NCBI RefSeq assembly: GCF_031179145.1
Contig: NZ_JAPSIB010000018.1
Location: forward strand, 39,814 to 103,813
Reading direction: 5' to 3'
DNA: 64,000 nucleotides
DNA from: Brevibacterium sp.
Lineage (GTDB): Bacteria; Actinomycetota; Actinomycetes; Actinomycetales; Brevibacteriaceae
Every line of letters starts with the position of its first letter. Position 1 is the first letter of the stretch. The translations under genes were made by a program, and so were the position numbers. Shown here piece after piece: positions 19,167-29,205 of this stretch. Under the pieces are notes generated by a model. It searched no databases and had not been told where the DNA came from. It saw nothing but the letters and a program-made list of their open reading frames with translations.

Positions 19167-20642
19167 GTGGATCTGCAACTCATATTGGCGCTTGTCGCCG
19201 GGATCGCGACGATCGTCGTCATTGTCCTGGCCACCCGCCTCGACGCCTTCATCGCTCTGCTCGTCGCGGCCGTGGTCACCGGCGTCGTCGCCGGCCAGGA
19301 CCTGCTCGCTCTCGTCGATTCGATCACCACCGGTTTCGGCAACACCCTGGCCAGCATCGGCATCGTCATCGGCCTCGGCGTCGGGATCGGCAAGGTCCTC
19401 GAAGTCTCCGGCGCCGCCGACTCCCTTGCCCAGGCCTTCCTGCGCGCCTTCGGCAAGGGCCGCGAGCCCTGGGCGATGGGCACGGTCGGATCCTTGGTGT
19501 CGATCCCCGTCTTCTGCGACTCGGGATACGTCATCATGAACCCGCTCGCCCGCTCCATCGCCCGCGTGAAGAGGGGCGGCTACGTCACCCTCGCGCTGGC
19601 GCTCGGCTGTGGAATGACGCTGACCCACCACATGGTGCCGCCGACCCCCGGACCACTCGCCGCCACGGGCATCCTCGGCGCCGACATCGGCGCGGTCATC
19701 CTCACCGGTGTCGTCTTCACCGTCATCCTCCTGCCCGTCGTCGTCATCTACGCCCGGTGGATCGGGCCGAAGCTCGAACCCCTGCTCAACACCGAGGTCC
19801 GCGAACAGGTCTACGGCACCGTCGGCGCCACCTCGTCGGGCACCCGCGCTTCAGGCGGAATCAACACTCTCACCGGTGATGAGAGCACCCCTTCAGCGGC
19901 GTCCGACGACGTCGCGGTCGACGGTAATGACACGACCACCTCGGCGAAGAAACCGGGGGCTTTCCTCGGGTTCCTCCCCCTCATCGTGCCGCTGCTGCTC
20001 ATCGTCGCCAACACCGTGTGCACCGCGATCGACAAGAACGCTCAGGGCCAGCTCTCCGGCGACGCCTACGAAGCCTCGGCCTGGGTCGCCCCGATCGCCT
20101 TCATCGGCAACCCCGTCATCGCCCTGATCATCGGACTCGTCCTCGCCGTCTACATCCTCCTGCCCCGCGTGACCCCGCGCTCGACGGTGCAGGGGTGGCT
20201 CGCCGACGCAGCCTCCTCCGCTGGTCTCATCCTCCTCATCACCGGTGCCGGCGGCGCTTTCGGCATGGTGCTGCGGGAGTCGGGCGTCGGTGATGCCCTC
20301 GCCGAGGCGATCGCCTCGATCAGCCTGCCCGCCCTCCTCGTGCCGTTCATCATCGCCACGCTCGTGCGCCTGGCACAGGGTTCGGGCACGGTCGCGATGA
20401 TCACCGCCGCCTCCGTGACCGCCCCACTCATCGCACCCCTGGGGCTCAGCCCTCTCGTGGCCGTGATGGCGTGCACCGCCGGGTCGATGGTCTTCTCGTA
20501 CTTCAACGACTCCTACTTCTGGGTCGTCACCCGCTTCGCCGGACTCGACGGAGTCTCCGCGATCAGGGGCTGGTCCGGAATCACCACCGCCGTATGGGCG
20601 GGTTCCCTGCCGCTGCTGTTCGTGCTCGACCTGGTCGTGTGA
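19167..20642 (+). CDS. GntP family gluconate/sugar-acid:H+ symporter
   Basis: FIALLVAAVVTGVVAGQD...VSIPVFCDSGYVIMNPLARSIAR...THHMVPPTPGPLAATGILGADIG; GGAGG precedes GTG 19167 (alternative start 19155). Confidence 0.9.
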   Translation: MDLQLILALVAGIATIVVIVLATRLDAFIALLVAAVVTGVVAGQDLLALVDSITTGFGNTLASIGIVIGLGVGIGKVLEVSGAADSLAQAFLRAFGKGREPWAMGTVGSLVSIPVFCDSGYVIMNPLARSIARVKRGGYVTLALALGCGMTLTHHMVPPTPGPLAATGILGADIGAVILTGVVFTVILLPVVVIYARWIGPKLEPLLNTEVREQVYGTVGATSSGTRASGGINTLTGDESTPSAASDDVAVDGNDTTTSAKKPGAFLGFLPLIVPLLLIVANTVCTAIDKNAQGQLSGDAYEASAWVAPIAFIGNPVIALIIGLVLAVYILLPRVTPRSTVQGWLADAASSAGLILLITGAGGAFGMVLRESGVGDALAEAIASISLPALLVPFIIATLVRLAQGSGTVAMITAASVTAPLIAPLGLSPLVAVMACTAGSMVFSYFNDSYFWVVTRFAGLDGVSAIRGWSGITTAVWAGSLPLLFVLDLVV

Positions 20643-22063
20643 TGCCCCTGTCCTCCCAGCAGCCGACAGGATCCCGCGGAGGCTCGACGGCGGATGCGGC
20701 CTCGTCACCGCGGTTCGTCATCGTCGCCGACGACCTCACCGGCGGGAACTCCTGCGGCGCCCTCTTCGCCGAGGCGGGTCTGCGCACCATGACCGTCACC
20801 GGCACCGGCGGGAACGAGCGCGTGAGCCTCAGCGACCTGCTCGACGACTACGATGCCGTCGTCGTCAACGCCGAGACCCGCCACCTGCCGCCCGAGACGG
20901 CTGCCGAGATCACCTCGGCGATCGTCCGCGCCGCCGGTCCCGTCGACCTCGCCACCTGCCGCATCGACACAACCCTGCGTGGGAACGTCGGACCCACCGC
21001 CGAGGCGGCCCTGGCGTCCCGGCGGGAGCTGGCCGGAGATGGAGTGAAGGTCATCGGGCTGTGTGTTCCGGCCTTCCCCTCAGCCGGACGGATCACCGTC
21101 GGCGGGCGGCAGCTGCTGCACGGCAGCCTGCTCGAGCAGACCGAACTGCGCCACGACGTGCGCTCCCCGATGCGCACCTCGGTGGTCGCCGACATCCTCG
21201 AGACCGGAACCGAACTCGCGACTCACACGATCGAGCTCGAGACCGTCCTCGACGGTCGCTGGGCCCTGCGCGCCGCCGTGCTCAGCGGCATCGGTATGGG
21301 CGCCGACGTCATCGTCTGCGACGCCCTGACCACCGAGCACGTGGACCTCATCGGCCAGGTGGTCGTCGACCTCAGCAGGGAGATCGCTGCCACCCCGGCC
21401 GATGCTCCCGGCGAGAACGCCCGGCTCCACGCGCGCCTGCGCCACGGCGAGAGACTCGAATGGCTGGCCATCGATCCGGGACCGGGCAGCCTGGCTCTGG
21501 CTCAGGCCCTGCTGCCGGCACACCACGACGAGGTGATCCTCGGCCTCTCGGGATCGGCAACCGAGGTGACCCGGAGCCAGCTGGCGAAACTCGCCGAAGA
21601 CCCCGCGGTCACAGTTCTGCGCGCGGTCCTCGACGAGGACAACCTGCCCGATGTCGAGGCCACGGTCGCACAGGTCGCGGGAGTCACCTCGGCGAAGGCG
21701 ATCATCGTCGCCACCGTCGTCGACGCCTCCGACCTCCGCGAGCTCACAACCGAGCAGTCGGAGCTCCTCCCCCGCAGACTCGCCCGGATCGCCGCCGAGG
21801 TGATGGCCGCGAGCACCGTGTCCGGGCTCTACACGACAGGCGGAGACGTCACCGCGGCCGTTCTGTCCGAACTCGACGCCCTCGGGATGGAGCTCGACAC
21901 CGAGATCATCCCTCTCGCCGTCGGCGGGCGGCTCATCGGCGGACCTCATTCCGGGGTGCCCATCGTGACGAAGGGCGGACTCATCGGGGATTCGGGCACG
22001 GCCGAACTGTGCCTGGACTACCTGAGCCAGGCCGCACGGCTGCGCAGGGCCGAGCACCGCTGA
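20642..22063 (+). CDS. four-carbon acid sugar kinase family protein (DUF1537-type; D-threonate/D-erythronate kinase-like)
   Basis: FVIVADDLTGGNSCGALFAEAGLRT...CRIDTTLRGNVGPTAEA...GLYTTGGDVTAAVL...GGPHSGVPIVTKGGLIGD. Confidence 0.88.
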   Translation: MPLSSQQPTGSRGGSTADAASSPRFVIVADDLTGGNSCGALFAEAGLRTMTVTGTGGNERVSLSDLLDDYDAVVVNAETRHLPPETAAEITSAIVRAAGPVDLATCRIDTTLRGNVGPTAEAALASRRELAGDGVKVIGLCVPAFPSAGRITVGGRQLLHGSLLEQTELRHDVRSPMRTSVVADILETGTELATHTIELETVLDGRWALRAAVLSGIGMGADVIVCDALTTEHVDLIGQVVVDLSREIAATPADAPGENARLHARLRHGERLEWLAIDPGPGSLALAQALLPAHHDEVILGLSGSATEVTRSQLAKLAEDPAVTVLRAVLDEDNLPDVEATVAQVAGVTSAKAIIVATVVDASDLRELTTEQSELLPRRLARIAAEVMAASTVSGLYTTGGDVTAAVLSELDALGMELDTEIIPLAVGGRLIGGPHSGVPIVTKGGLIGDSGTAELCLDYLSQAARLRRAEHR

Positions 22064-22131
22064 CCTTGCCCGCCGGCAACTCAAGACCCGCACAGGCATA
22101 ATCATTGGAACCCAACGTCAAGGAGACTGAC

Positions 22132-23178
22132 ATGACCGCTCCCGTACTCGCCGTCACCGTGGGCGACCCCGTCGGAATCGGACCCGAGATCACCGCTCAG
22201 GTGCTCAGCGAATTCGCCGGCCGGGACGACCAGCACGGCGTCGCCGTCGCCGACCTCGCCGTCATGCAGCGCGCCGTCGACGTCCTCGGACTCGACGTCG
22301 AACTGCGTCCCATCACGGATTGGTCGACCCCGGCGGCAGGCGCCGGGGTCATCGACGTCTTCGACATCGACGTGCTCGGGACCGACCTGCCCGACTGGGG
22401 CGTCGTCGACGCTCGCGCCGGTCACGCCTCGGTGAAGGCGATCGAGATCGCTGCGAAAGCGGCGATGGACGAGGAGATCGCCGGAATCGTCACCGGACCG
22501 ATCAACAAGGAAGCAGTATGGAAGTCCGGTTCGCAGCACCTCGGACACACGGAGATGCTCGGTGAGCTCACCGGCGTGACGAAGCAGGACACGATGTTCG
22601 TCGTCGAGGACACCAAGGTGGCCGACCACAAGCTGCAGATCTTCTTCGCCACCCGCCACATGTCGCTGCGCAAGGCGCTCGACGCTCTCACCGTCGACAC
22701 CCAGGTCGATTCGATCCAGCGAGCCCACCGCGCCCTGCAGCTCTACGGTGTCGACTCCCCCCGGCTGGCCGTTGCCGCTCTCAATCCCCACGGCGGGGAG
22801 AACGGGGCGTTCGGCGACGAGGAGATCGAGATCCTCCGACCCGCCGTCGACCGCGTCAACGCCGGCTCCGACTTCGAGGTCGCCGGCCCCATCCCGGCCG
22901 ACTCGGTGTTCCACCACGGGCTGATCGGACGCTACGACGGGATCCTCTCCCAGTACCACGACCAGGGTCACATCGCCTCGAAGACCTATGACTTCGACGG
23001 CACGATCTCCGTCACCGTCGGCCTGCCCATCCTGCGCACCTCCGTCGACCACGGCACCGCCTTCGACATCGCCGGGAAGGGCATCGCCGACGCCGGAACC
23101 ATGCGTTCGGCCTACGCCGCCGCGATCGGCTATGCCCCCTTCGTCGACGGAATCCGGGCAGAGTACCTGCCGAAGTGA
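22132..23178 (+). CDS. pdxA2: PdxA family 4-phospho-sugar-acid dehydrogenase (PdxA2-like)
   Basis: VTVGDPVGIGPEI, GPINKEAV...LGHTEML, ALNPHGGE, QYHDQGHIASK. Confidence 0.9.
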   Translation: MTAPVLAVTVGDPVGIGPEITAQVLSEFAGRDDQHGVAVADLAVMQRAVDVLGLDVELRPITDWSTPAAGAGVIDVFDIDVLGTDLPDWGVVDARAGHASVKAIEIAAKAAMDEEIAGIVTGPINKEAVWKSGSQHLGHTEMLGELTGVTKQDTMFVVEDTKVADHKLQIFFATRHMSLRKALDALTVDTQVDSIQRAHRALQLYGVDSPRLAVAALNPHGGENGAFGDEEIEILRPAVDRVNAGSDFEVAGPIPADSVFHHGLIGRYDGILSQYHDQGHIASKTYDFDGTISVTVGLPILRTSVDHGTAFDIAGKGIADAGTMRSAYAAAIGYAPFVDGIRAEYLPK

Positions 23179-23245
23179 GGATCGTGCTTCGGTCGGAGGT
23201 TGGGTCGCCGGCAGAGGCGGTTGAAAACTGTGAGGTGATGGAGTG

Positions 23246-23971
23246 ATGGCGGTTCGCAGCGGAACGCAGAAGCGGAGAGAGACCATCGCCTCACTGCTCA
23301 AGACCGGATCATGGAGCATCGCGCGCCTGGCCGCCGAACTGGGGACCTCCGAGTCGACGATCCGCCGGGACCTGCGCGAAATGTCAGAGACCGGAGCGAT
23401 CATCCGCACGATCGGCGGCGCCGCCGCGGCCGGCTATGTCGAACCTCCTCTGGGTCAGCGGATGGAGCAGAACGCCGAGGCGAAGGACGCGATCGCGGCG
23501 ACCGCCCAGCGCTTCCTCGACGATCCGGGAGTCCGGTCCGTGTTCCTCGACGCGGGGTCGACGACAGTGCGCCTGGCCGAGAGGATCCGCTCCCGGCGCG
23601 ACCTCACGGTCTACACCCGCGGTCTCGAGATCGCCCTCACCCTCGCCCATCCCGCAGGCCCCGAGGTCGTGATGATCGGCGGCCGGGTCTCGACGATGTC
23701 GCACGGCACGACCGGGGCGCTCAGCGACTACGCCCTCGACCGACTCCGGGTGGACGTCGCATTCCTCGGCGCCGATGCCGTCGACCCGGCTGCCGGTCTG
23801 GGAGAGCCGACGCTCGAGGAGGCCCGGACGAAGGAGCTCGTCGCCGAACGTGCGGGTGCCGTCATCGTCATGGCCGACAGCTCGAAGACCGGTCGGGAGG
23901 TCGCCGCGTGGGCGCCCATGCCGGACGGCTGGGTGTGGATCGACGAGACGGGATCGCGGACGTTCGGCTGA
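23246..23971 (+). CDS. DeoR/GlpR family transcriptional regulator
   Basis: DeoR HTH (RRETIASLLKTGSWSIARLAAELGTSESTIRRDLREMSETGAIIRTIGGA) and DeoRC domain. Confidence 0.92.
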   Translation: MAVRSGTQKRRETIASLLKTGSWSIARLAAELGTSESTIRRDLREMSETGAIIRTIGGAAAAGYVEPPLGQRMEQNAEAKDAIAATAQRFLDDPGVRSVFLDAGSTTVRLAERIRSRRDLTVYTRGLEIALTLAHPAGPEVVMIGGRVSTMSHGTTGALSDYALDRLRVDVAFLGADAVDPAAGLGEPTLEEARTKELVAERAGAVIVMADSSKTGREVAAWAPMPDGWVWIDETGSRTFG

Positions 23972-23989
23972 GTGCCTCTCACCTGACCG

Positions 23990-24022
23990 GTGTAATGGTT
24001 TTTGACAGATCATCCGTTACAC
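23990..24022 (+). promoter_or_regulatory. candidate operator of the CGNR regulator gene
   Basis: GTGTAATGG (23990-23998)-N15-CCGTTACAC (24014-24022), 8 of 9 arm positions complementary. Confidence 0.45.
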
Positions 24023-24037
24023 GCACAGACTCGAACC

Positions 24038-24601
24038 ATGAACACGTCATGGGTGTGGCTCGGTGATCATCTCGCCGTCGACTTCGCGAACACGGTCAAA
24101 GTCGTCGACGGCAGAACCGTCGAACTGATAGGAACTCGGGAGGAGTTCAACAGCTGGTACGAGCTCGTACCGGCGCCGCTGCCGCACATCGACATCCGCG
24201 ACAGCGAGCTCGTCTCACTTCGGACCCTGCGCGACGTCGCCCTGCGCCTGTTGCACGCTGCCGCCGCCGGCGAGGCGCTGGACACCGAGGACGTCAGTTC
24301 GATCAATCGCACGGTCCGGGCCTCAAGCATCAGTCGTGTCCTCGGGGCGACAGTGGGATCGACGCGACTGGAGGCAGGCGACGACTTTCCCGCCCTGGCC
24401 GGAGTGCTTGCTTCTGCAGTCGTCGATCTGCTCGCGCAACCGAACATCGCCAATCTCGCGGTCTGCCCGGCTCCTGACTGCGGACAGTTCTTCCACCGGG
24501 CACGGCCGAATCAACGGTGGTGCAGCCCCGGATGCGGCAATCGCGCTCGAGTCGACCGCCACCGGCACCGGCGGAACTCCCCGAGCGAGGACGGTCGGTG
24601 A
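24038..24601 (+). CDS. CGNR zinc finger/ABATE domain transcriptional regulator
   Basis: WVWLGDHLAVDFANTV and CPAPDCGQFFHRARPNQRWCSPGCGNRARVDRHR. Confidence 0.88.
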   Translation: MNTSWVWLGDHLAVDFANTVKVVDGRTVELIGTREEFNSWYELVPAPLPHIDIRDSELVSLRTLRDVALRLLHAAAAGEALDTEDVSSINRTVRASSISRVLGATVGSTRLEAGDDFPALAGVLASAVVDLLAQPNIANLAVCPAPDCGQFFHRARPNQRWCSPGCGNRARVDRHRHRRNSPSEDGR

Positions 24602-25230
24602 TGATCGACTGGACCGTGGTGCCGACATTCGTCACTGCGGTTGTCCTCGTCCTCATCGCTCCGGGGCCCGATATGGCCTACATGGTCGCTGTCGGAATCG
24701 AGGGCGGCAGACGAGCTGCGGTGAGGGCGATCCTCGGTGTGTGCTCCGGCATGGTCGTCTACGTCCTTGCCGTCGTCGCCGGGTTCGGGGCTCTCGTCAG
24801 CTCCCAACCCTGGCTGCTCACCGCCCTGAAGATCTTCGGTGCGGGCTACCTGCTGTGGCTGGGAGTCAGCGTCCTGCGGCGCGGGAAGCAGACGGCCGCG
24901 GACCGTGAGCATCCGCCATCGGAGAACTGGTACTTCAGGGGCGCTGTGGTCAGCCTGACGAATCCGAAGATCGCCCTCTTCTTCCTCGCCTTCCTTCCCC
25001 AGTTCATCGGAGATGCAGACAGCCCCGCTGTGCAGATGGCCATGCTCGGAATCCTCGACGTCCTCATCGAGCTGGTGCTCTACGGAGCGGTGGGCCTGTT
25101 CGCGGCACGGTTCCATACACGGCTCGCCGCAGACGGCCGCGCGGGCATGGTGCTGAGCATCATCGCCTGTGCTGTCTATCTCCTGCTGGCCGGGGCCGTG
25201 ATCGTCGATCTCCTCAGTCAGCTCGTCTGA
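24601..25230 (+). CDS. LysE family translocator/exporter
   Basis: LVLIAPGPDMAYMVAVGIEGGRRAAVRAILGVCSGMVVYVLAVVAGFGAL...NPKIALFFLAFLPQFI. Confidence 0.9.
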   Translation: MIDWTVVPTFVTAVVLVLIAPGPDMAYMVAVGIEGGRRAAVRAILGVCSGMVVYVLAVVAGFGALVSSQPWLLTALKIFGAGYLLWLGVSVLRRGKQTAADREHPPSENWYFRGAVVSLTNPKIALFFLAFLPQFIGDADSPAVQMAMLGILDVLIELVLYGAVGLFAARFHTRLAADGRAGMVLSIIACAVYLLLAGAVIVDLLSQLV

Positions 25231-25636
25231 CGCTGGGACGGTCCCAGGCCAATGCTGCCAGAGCGAGCGCTCCGACGAACAGACCGAAGTCACGCAGCGC
25301 GACGTCGAGGAACTGCCCCATCGACACCAGGTTGACGATGATGCCGAACAGCCACGCCGCGACGAGCAGGGACCCCCACTTCGGAGCGATCGCCACGACG
25401 ATGCCGGCGACGATCTCGACGACGCCGACGGCATACATCGCCTGCTGGGCGGTTCCGGGCAGGAGCGAGTCGATCCAGGGTGCGAGGTAGATCGTCCAGT
25501 CGACGAGGAGGTCGAAGAACTTGTCGAGGCCGAACAGGATCGGCGCGACGATGAACACGGTGCGCAGCAGCAGGTAGGCGCGTTCGACGCCGACTCCTGT
25601 TCCTGCCGATGTCGAGGCCGGGGTTGCGTTGAGCAT
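25214..25636 (-). CDS. small 4-TM DoxX-like membrane protein
   Basis: 141 aa, RAYLLLRTVFIVAPILFGLDKFFDLLVDWTIYLAPWIDSLLPG; overlaps LysE 3' end. Confidence 0.65.
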   Translation of the reverse strand: MLNATPASTSAGTGVGVERAYLLLRTVFIVAPILFGLDKFFDLLVDWTIYLAPWIDSLLPGTAQQAMYAVGVVEIVAGIVVAIAPKWGSLLVAAWLFGIIVNLVSMGQFLDVALRDFGLFVGALALAALAWDRPSVRRAD

Positions 25637-25868
25637 GGCGTTGTCCTTTGCAGAGAAAGCGGAGAATGCCGGTGGGCATTCCTTGACTGCTCTGTGTCGA
25701 CGCGAACCCGGGTTCTTACCCGGATCCGCGGACCGTGCCCGTTCCGTAATCGAGGAACCGGCGCCAGTGACCTCCGGAGGAACAATCACGCCCCCGAAGT
25801 AAGACACTCCACTTCCCCCGACACCAAAGAGGTATGACTCTTCCACGGCGGTGCCCGGCGGTGACACA

Positions 25869-26522
25869 ATGACGATTGTGGACAACGTCTCTGCCGACGT
25901 CGGCGGTGTCGTCAATGATGACGAGTGGTTCCGCCACCTCGGCGATCAGGATCCTGCGGGTTCCGCGGCTCAGCGCACCCTGCACGACATGTTGGTGCGG
26001 GCGACCCGGACGCAGGTCTGGCGATTGCGCAGTCAGCTGCCGGGAGCCGGGCCTACGGATCTCGAGGACCTCGCTCAGCAGGCCGCCGATGATGCCCTGC
26101 TTGCCGTGCTGCGCAAGCTCGACACGTTCGAGGGACGCAGCAGGTTCAGCACCTGGGTGTACAAGTTCGGCGTCCTGCACGCCGGAGCCGCCGTGCGCCG
26201 GCAGGCGTGGCGGCACCGCGAGGTGATGCTCTCCGACTCCCTGCCCGTCGTCGACCACGATCACCTGCCCAGTGAGGTCGCCGAGGGCGATGACCTGGTG
26301 CGGGCTGTGAGGCGAGCGATCGAGTCCGCGCTCACGCCCCATCAGCGCAGGATCATGCTCGCGCTGCTCGTCGAGCAGGTGCCCATCGACGTCCTCGCCG
26401 AACGGCTCGGCACCACCCGCAATTCCCTGTACAAGACCGTCCACGATGCCCGGCAGCGCCTGCGCCACGCACTCATCGTCACCGGTCACCTCGAGCCGCA
26501 GTCCGGCAGGAGAACGTCATGA
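25869..26522 (+). CDS. ECF-type RNA polymerase sigma factor
   Basis: DLEDLAQQAADDALLAVLRKLDTFEGRSRFSTWVYKFGVLHA (region 2) and LTPHQRRIMLALLVEQVPIDVLAERLGTTRNSLYKTVHDARQRLR (region 4). Confidence 0.92.
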   Translation: MTIVDNVSADVGGVVNDDEWFRHLGDQDPAGSAAQRTLHDMLVRATRTQVWRLRSQLPGAGPTDLEDLAQQAADDALLAVLRKLDTFEGRSRFSTWVYKFGVLHAGAAVRRQAWRHREVMLSDSLPVVDHDHLPSEVAEGDDLVRAVRRAIESALTPHQRRIMLALLVEQVPIDVLAERLGTTRNSLYKTVHDARQRLRHALIVTGHLEPQSGRRTS

Positions 26523-26770
26523 CCGGCATCCCGAGACCCGGCGAGAAGTCCGACGAGCAGTCCCGCGACCTGTCGCGCGACGCGGCGGAGAGGATGCTCG
26601 TCGACACCAGCCCCTACCTGTCCTGCGACGACTGCTTCGACCGCCTCGACGAATACGTCGAACAGCGCATCGCCGACCCCGACTACGGGGATGAGCTCAT
26701 GGAGGTCCACCTCGCCGGATGTGAGGCCTGCGCCGAGGAGGCCCGCACACTGACCGTGCTGCTGAGCTGA
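26519..26770 (+). CDS. soluble zinc-finger (ZAS/zf-HC2-type) anti-sigma factor
   Basis: 83 aa, LSCDDCFDRLDEYVEQR and HLAGCEAC (H-x3-C-x2-C); ATGA overlap with the sigma gene. Confidence 0.75.
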   Translation: MTGIPRPGEKSDEQSRDLSRDAAERMLVDTSPYLSCDDCFDRLDEYVEQRIADPDYGDELMEVHLAGCEACAEEARTLTVLLS

Positions 26771-26851
26771 TACCACAGCTGGTCGGGACAGCGAGTGACC
26801 GTGAAAATCCCTCATCTCTGAGAAATATTCGTCCGAGACCTCCCTCCCGGC

Positions 26852-26873
26852 CAAAGATCCTATAGGATCTTTG
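26852..26873 (+). promoter_or_regulatory. perfect 22-bp palindrome, candidate GntR operator
   Basis: CAAAGATCCTATAGGATCTTTG, 29 bp upstream of the DhaK-DhaL kinase start. Confidence 0.75.
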
Positions 26874-26902
26874 AAACACTTCTTCCAGCAGCGGAGATCG
26901 TA

Positions 26903-28753
26903 ATGACGCGATTGTTCAATGACCCCCACGACTTCGTCGCGGAGATGCTCCGAGGATTCGCCGCGGCCTCAGCCCGGTGGGTCCGGGCAGCACCTGGCGG
27001 AGTCGTGCGTTCCACCCGAGCCGCAGAGCCGACCGTCTCACTCGTCATCGGGGGCGGCAGCGGCCACTTCCCCGCCTTCTCCGGACTCGTCGGTCCTGGA
27101 CTGGCTCACGGAGCGGCGATGGGCAACGTCTTCGCCTCTCCCTCGACGCAGCAGATCCTCAGCGTCGCCCGCGCCTGCCAGCAGGGCCGGGGAATCCTGT
27201 TCAGCTACGGCAATTACGCCGGCGACGTCCTCAACTTCGACCAGGCGCAGGCCATCCTCCGCCGCGAAGGCATCGACGCTCGCACCGTGGTCGTCACCGA
27301 TGACATTTTCAGCGCAGCGGCGACCGAGGCGGAGAACCGGCGCGGCATCGCCGGTGACCTCACCGTCTTCAAGATCGCCGGAGCCGCGGCAGAGGCCGGA
27401 GCCGACCTCGACGAGGTGGAACGCTTGGCTCGCCTGGCCAATGACCGCACCCGATCGATCGGAGTCGCATTCTCAGGGTGCACACTGCCCGGCGCTGCCG
27501 AACCCCTGTTCGAGGTGCCTCCCGGACGCATGGCCATCGGCTTGGGCATCCACGGAGAGCCTGGGATCGACGAGATCGACATGCCCACTGCAGGTGAGCT
27601 CGCAGAGATCCTCGTCGCTCGGCTTCTCCACGAGGTTCCCGACGGCGCCGGACGTCAGAGCGCGCGGGTCGTCCCGATCCTCAACGGTCTCGGCACCATC
27701 AAGTACGAGGAGCTCTATCTGCTCTACGGTCACATCGACACGCTCCTGAGCAGAGCCGGTCTCGAGGTCGTCAGCCCAGAAGTCGGCGAGTTCTGCACCA
27801 GCTTCGACATGGCAGGACTTTCCCTGACACTTCTGTGGCTCGACGATGAGCTCGAACCTTTGTGGTCGGCGCCCTGCGACACTGCAGCCTTCCGCCGTGG
27901 CAGCATCTCGGGACACAGCGCTGTCGAGCTGTCAGCCGCCGACGAGGACTCGGCCCGGACCACCGCCGAGGCGATTCCCTCAGCGACCCCGGAGTCCCGC
28001 GCGCTGGCTGCTCGCATCGCCGAGGCGGTCTGCCTGATCGCGGACACTCTCGACGACGCCGCAGACGAGCTCGGCCGAATCGACCAGATCGCCGGCGACG
28101 GAGACCACGGGATCGGAATGCAACGCGGCTCCGAAGCCGCCGCCCGCACTGCCCGGTCGCTCATCGCCGATGGTGCCGGTGCCGGAACCGTCCTCATGCG
28201 TGCGGCAGCGGCGTGGAGCGACGCCGGGGGCGGAACCTCGGGAGTGATCTGGGGACGGATCATCTCCGGTCTCGCCACCGCGTGCGAGGATTCGTCGGTC
28301 CCCCGTCTGCACGACGTCGCGGAGACCGTGGCGCAGGTGTCGACCGCTGTTCGTGAGTTCGGCGGCGCCGAGGTGGGAGACAAGACCCTCGTCGATGCGC
28401 TCGTGCCCTTCGCGGATGCGTTCACGAGCTCGCTCCCCGGCACCGAGGCGACCGATTCGGGAAGTCTCCGCCGCACCCTCGCCGCGGCGACCCGGGAAGG
28501 CGCACGGGCCGCCGGCACCGCGGCGGAGGCCACGGCCGACATCGTCGCGAAGAAGGGCCGCTCTCGATCACACGGAGCCAAGAGCCTCGGCACCCCCGAC
28601 CCCGGAGCCGTCTCCCTCGCACTCATCGCCCGTACTCTTGCCGACTTCCTGACGGAGACCTCGCCACCGCACTCGTCGCACCCTCAACCACAGCATCCGA
28701 ACGACGGCGCCCGGACGGCCGTCCTCACCTCCCAGGAGAAAACCCTCTCATGA
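26903..28753 (+). CDS. dihydroxyacetone kinase family protein (fused DhaK-DhaL; erythrulose kinase candidate)
   Basis: Dha[43 protein letters not shown]; Dha[31 protein letters not shown]. Confidence 0.9.
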   Translation: MTRLFNDPHDFVAEMLRGFAAASARWVRAAPGGVVRSTRAAEPTVSLVIGGGSGHFPAFSGLVGPGLAHGAAMGNVFASPSTQQILSVARACQQGRGILFSYGNYAGDVLNFDQAQAILRREGIDARTVVVTDDIFSAAATEAENRRGIAGDLTVFKIAGAAAEAGADLDEVERLARLANDRTRSIGVAFSGCTLPGAAEPLFEVPPGRMAIGLGIHGEPGIDEIDMPTAGELAEILVARLLHEVPDGAGRQSARVVPILNGLGTIKYEELYLLYGHIDTLLSRAGLEVVSPEVGEFCTSFDMAGLSLTLLWLDDELEPLWSAPCDTAAFRRGSISGHSAVELSAADEDSARTTAEAIPSATPESRALAARIAEAVCLIADTLDDAADELGRIDQIAGDGDHGIGMQRGSEAAARTARSLIADGAGAGTVLMRAAAAWSDAGGGTSGVIWGRIISGLATACEDSSVPRLHDVAETVAQVSTAVREFGGAEVGDKTLVDALVPFADAFTSSLPGTEATDSGSLRRTLAAATREGARAAGTAAEATADIVAKKGRSRSHGAKSLGTPDPGAVSLALIARTLADFLTETSPPHSSHPQPQHPNDGARTAVLTSQEKTLS

Positions 28754-29205
28754 GCCTGACACTCGTCATCGGGTCCGACGACGCCGGATTCGACTACAAA
28801 GAAGCGATCAGAACCGACCTTGAATCCGACCCCCGCGTCTCCGAGGTCAAAGACGTCGGCGTCGACGCCGACTCCCACACGAACTATCCGAGCATCGCCA
28901 CCAGAGCGGCCGAGCTCGTCGCCGGCGGAGAGGCCGATCGCGCCATCCTCATCTGCGGCACCGGCCTCGGCGTCGCCATTGCGGCCAACAAGGTCAGGGG
29001 CATCCGCGCCGTCACCGCTCACGACTCCTACAGCGTCGAACGCTCCGTCCTGTCCAACGACGCCCAGATCCTGTGCATGGGCCAGCGCGTCATCGGCAGG
29101 GAACTGGCCAGGCGGCTCGTCGACGAATGGCTGGGCTACACGTTCGACCCACGCAGCGCCTCGAACGACAAGGTCGCCGAGATCAGTGCGTACGAATGTC
29201 AGTGA
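28750..29205 (+). CDS. RpiB/LacAB family sugar-phosphate isomerase
   Basis: [20 protein letters not shown]...[47 protein letters not shown]. Confidence 0.9.
   Translation: MSLTLVIGSDDAGFDYKEAIRTDLESDPRVSEVKDVGVDADSHTNYPSIATRAAELVAGGEADRAILICGTGLGVAIAANKVRGIRAVTAHDSYSVERSVLSNDAQILCMGQRVIGRELARRLVDEWLGYTFDPRSASNDKVAEISAYECQ

Noticed and set aside
19893-20708. 271-aa minus-strand ORF over the GntP gene
   Set aside because: Antisense, Gly/Glu/Asp-rich, no domain; the GntP frame is unambiguous.
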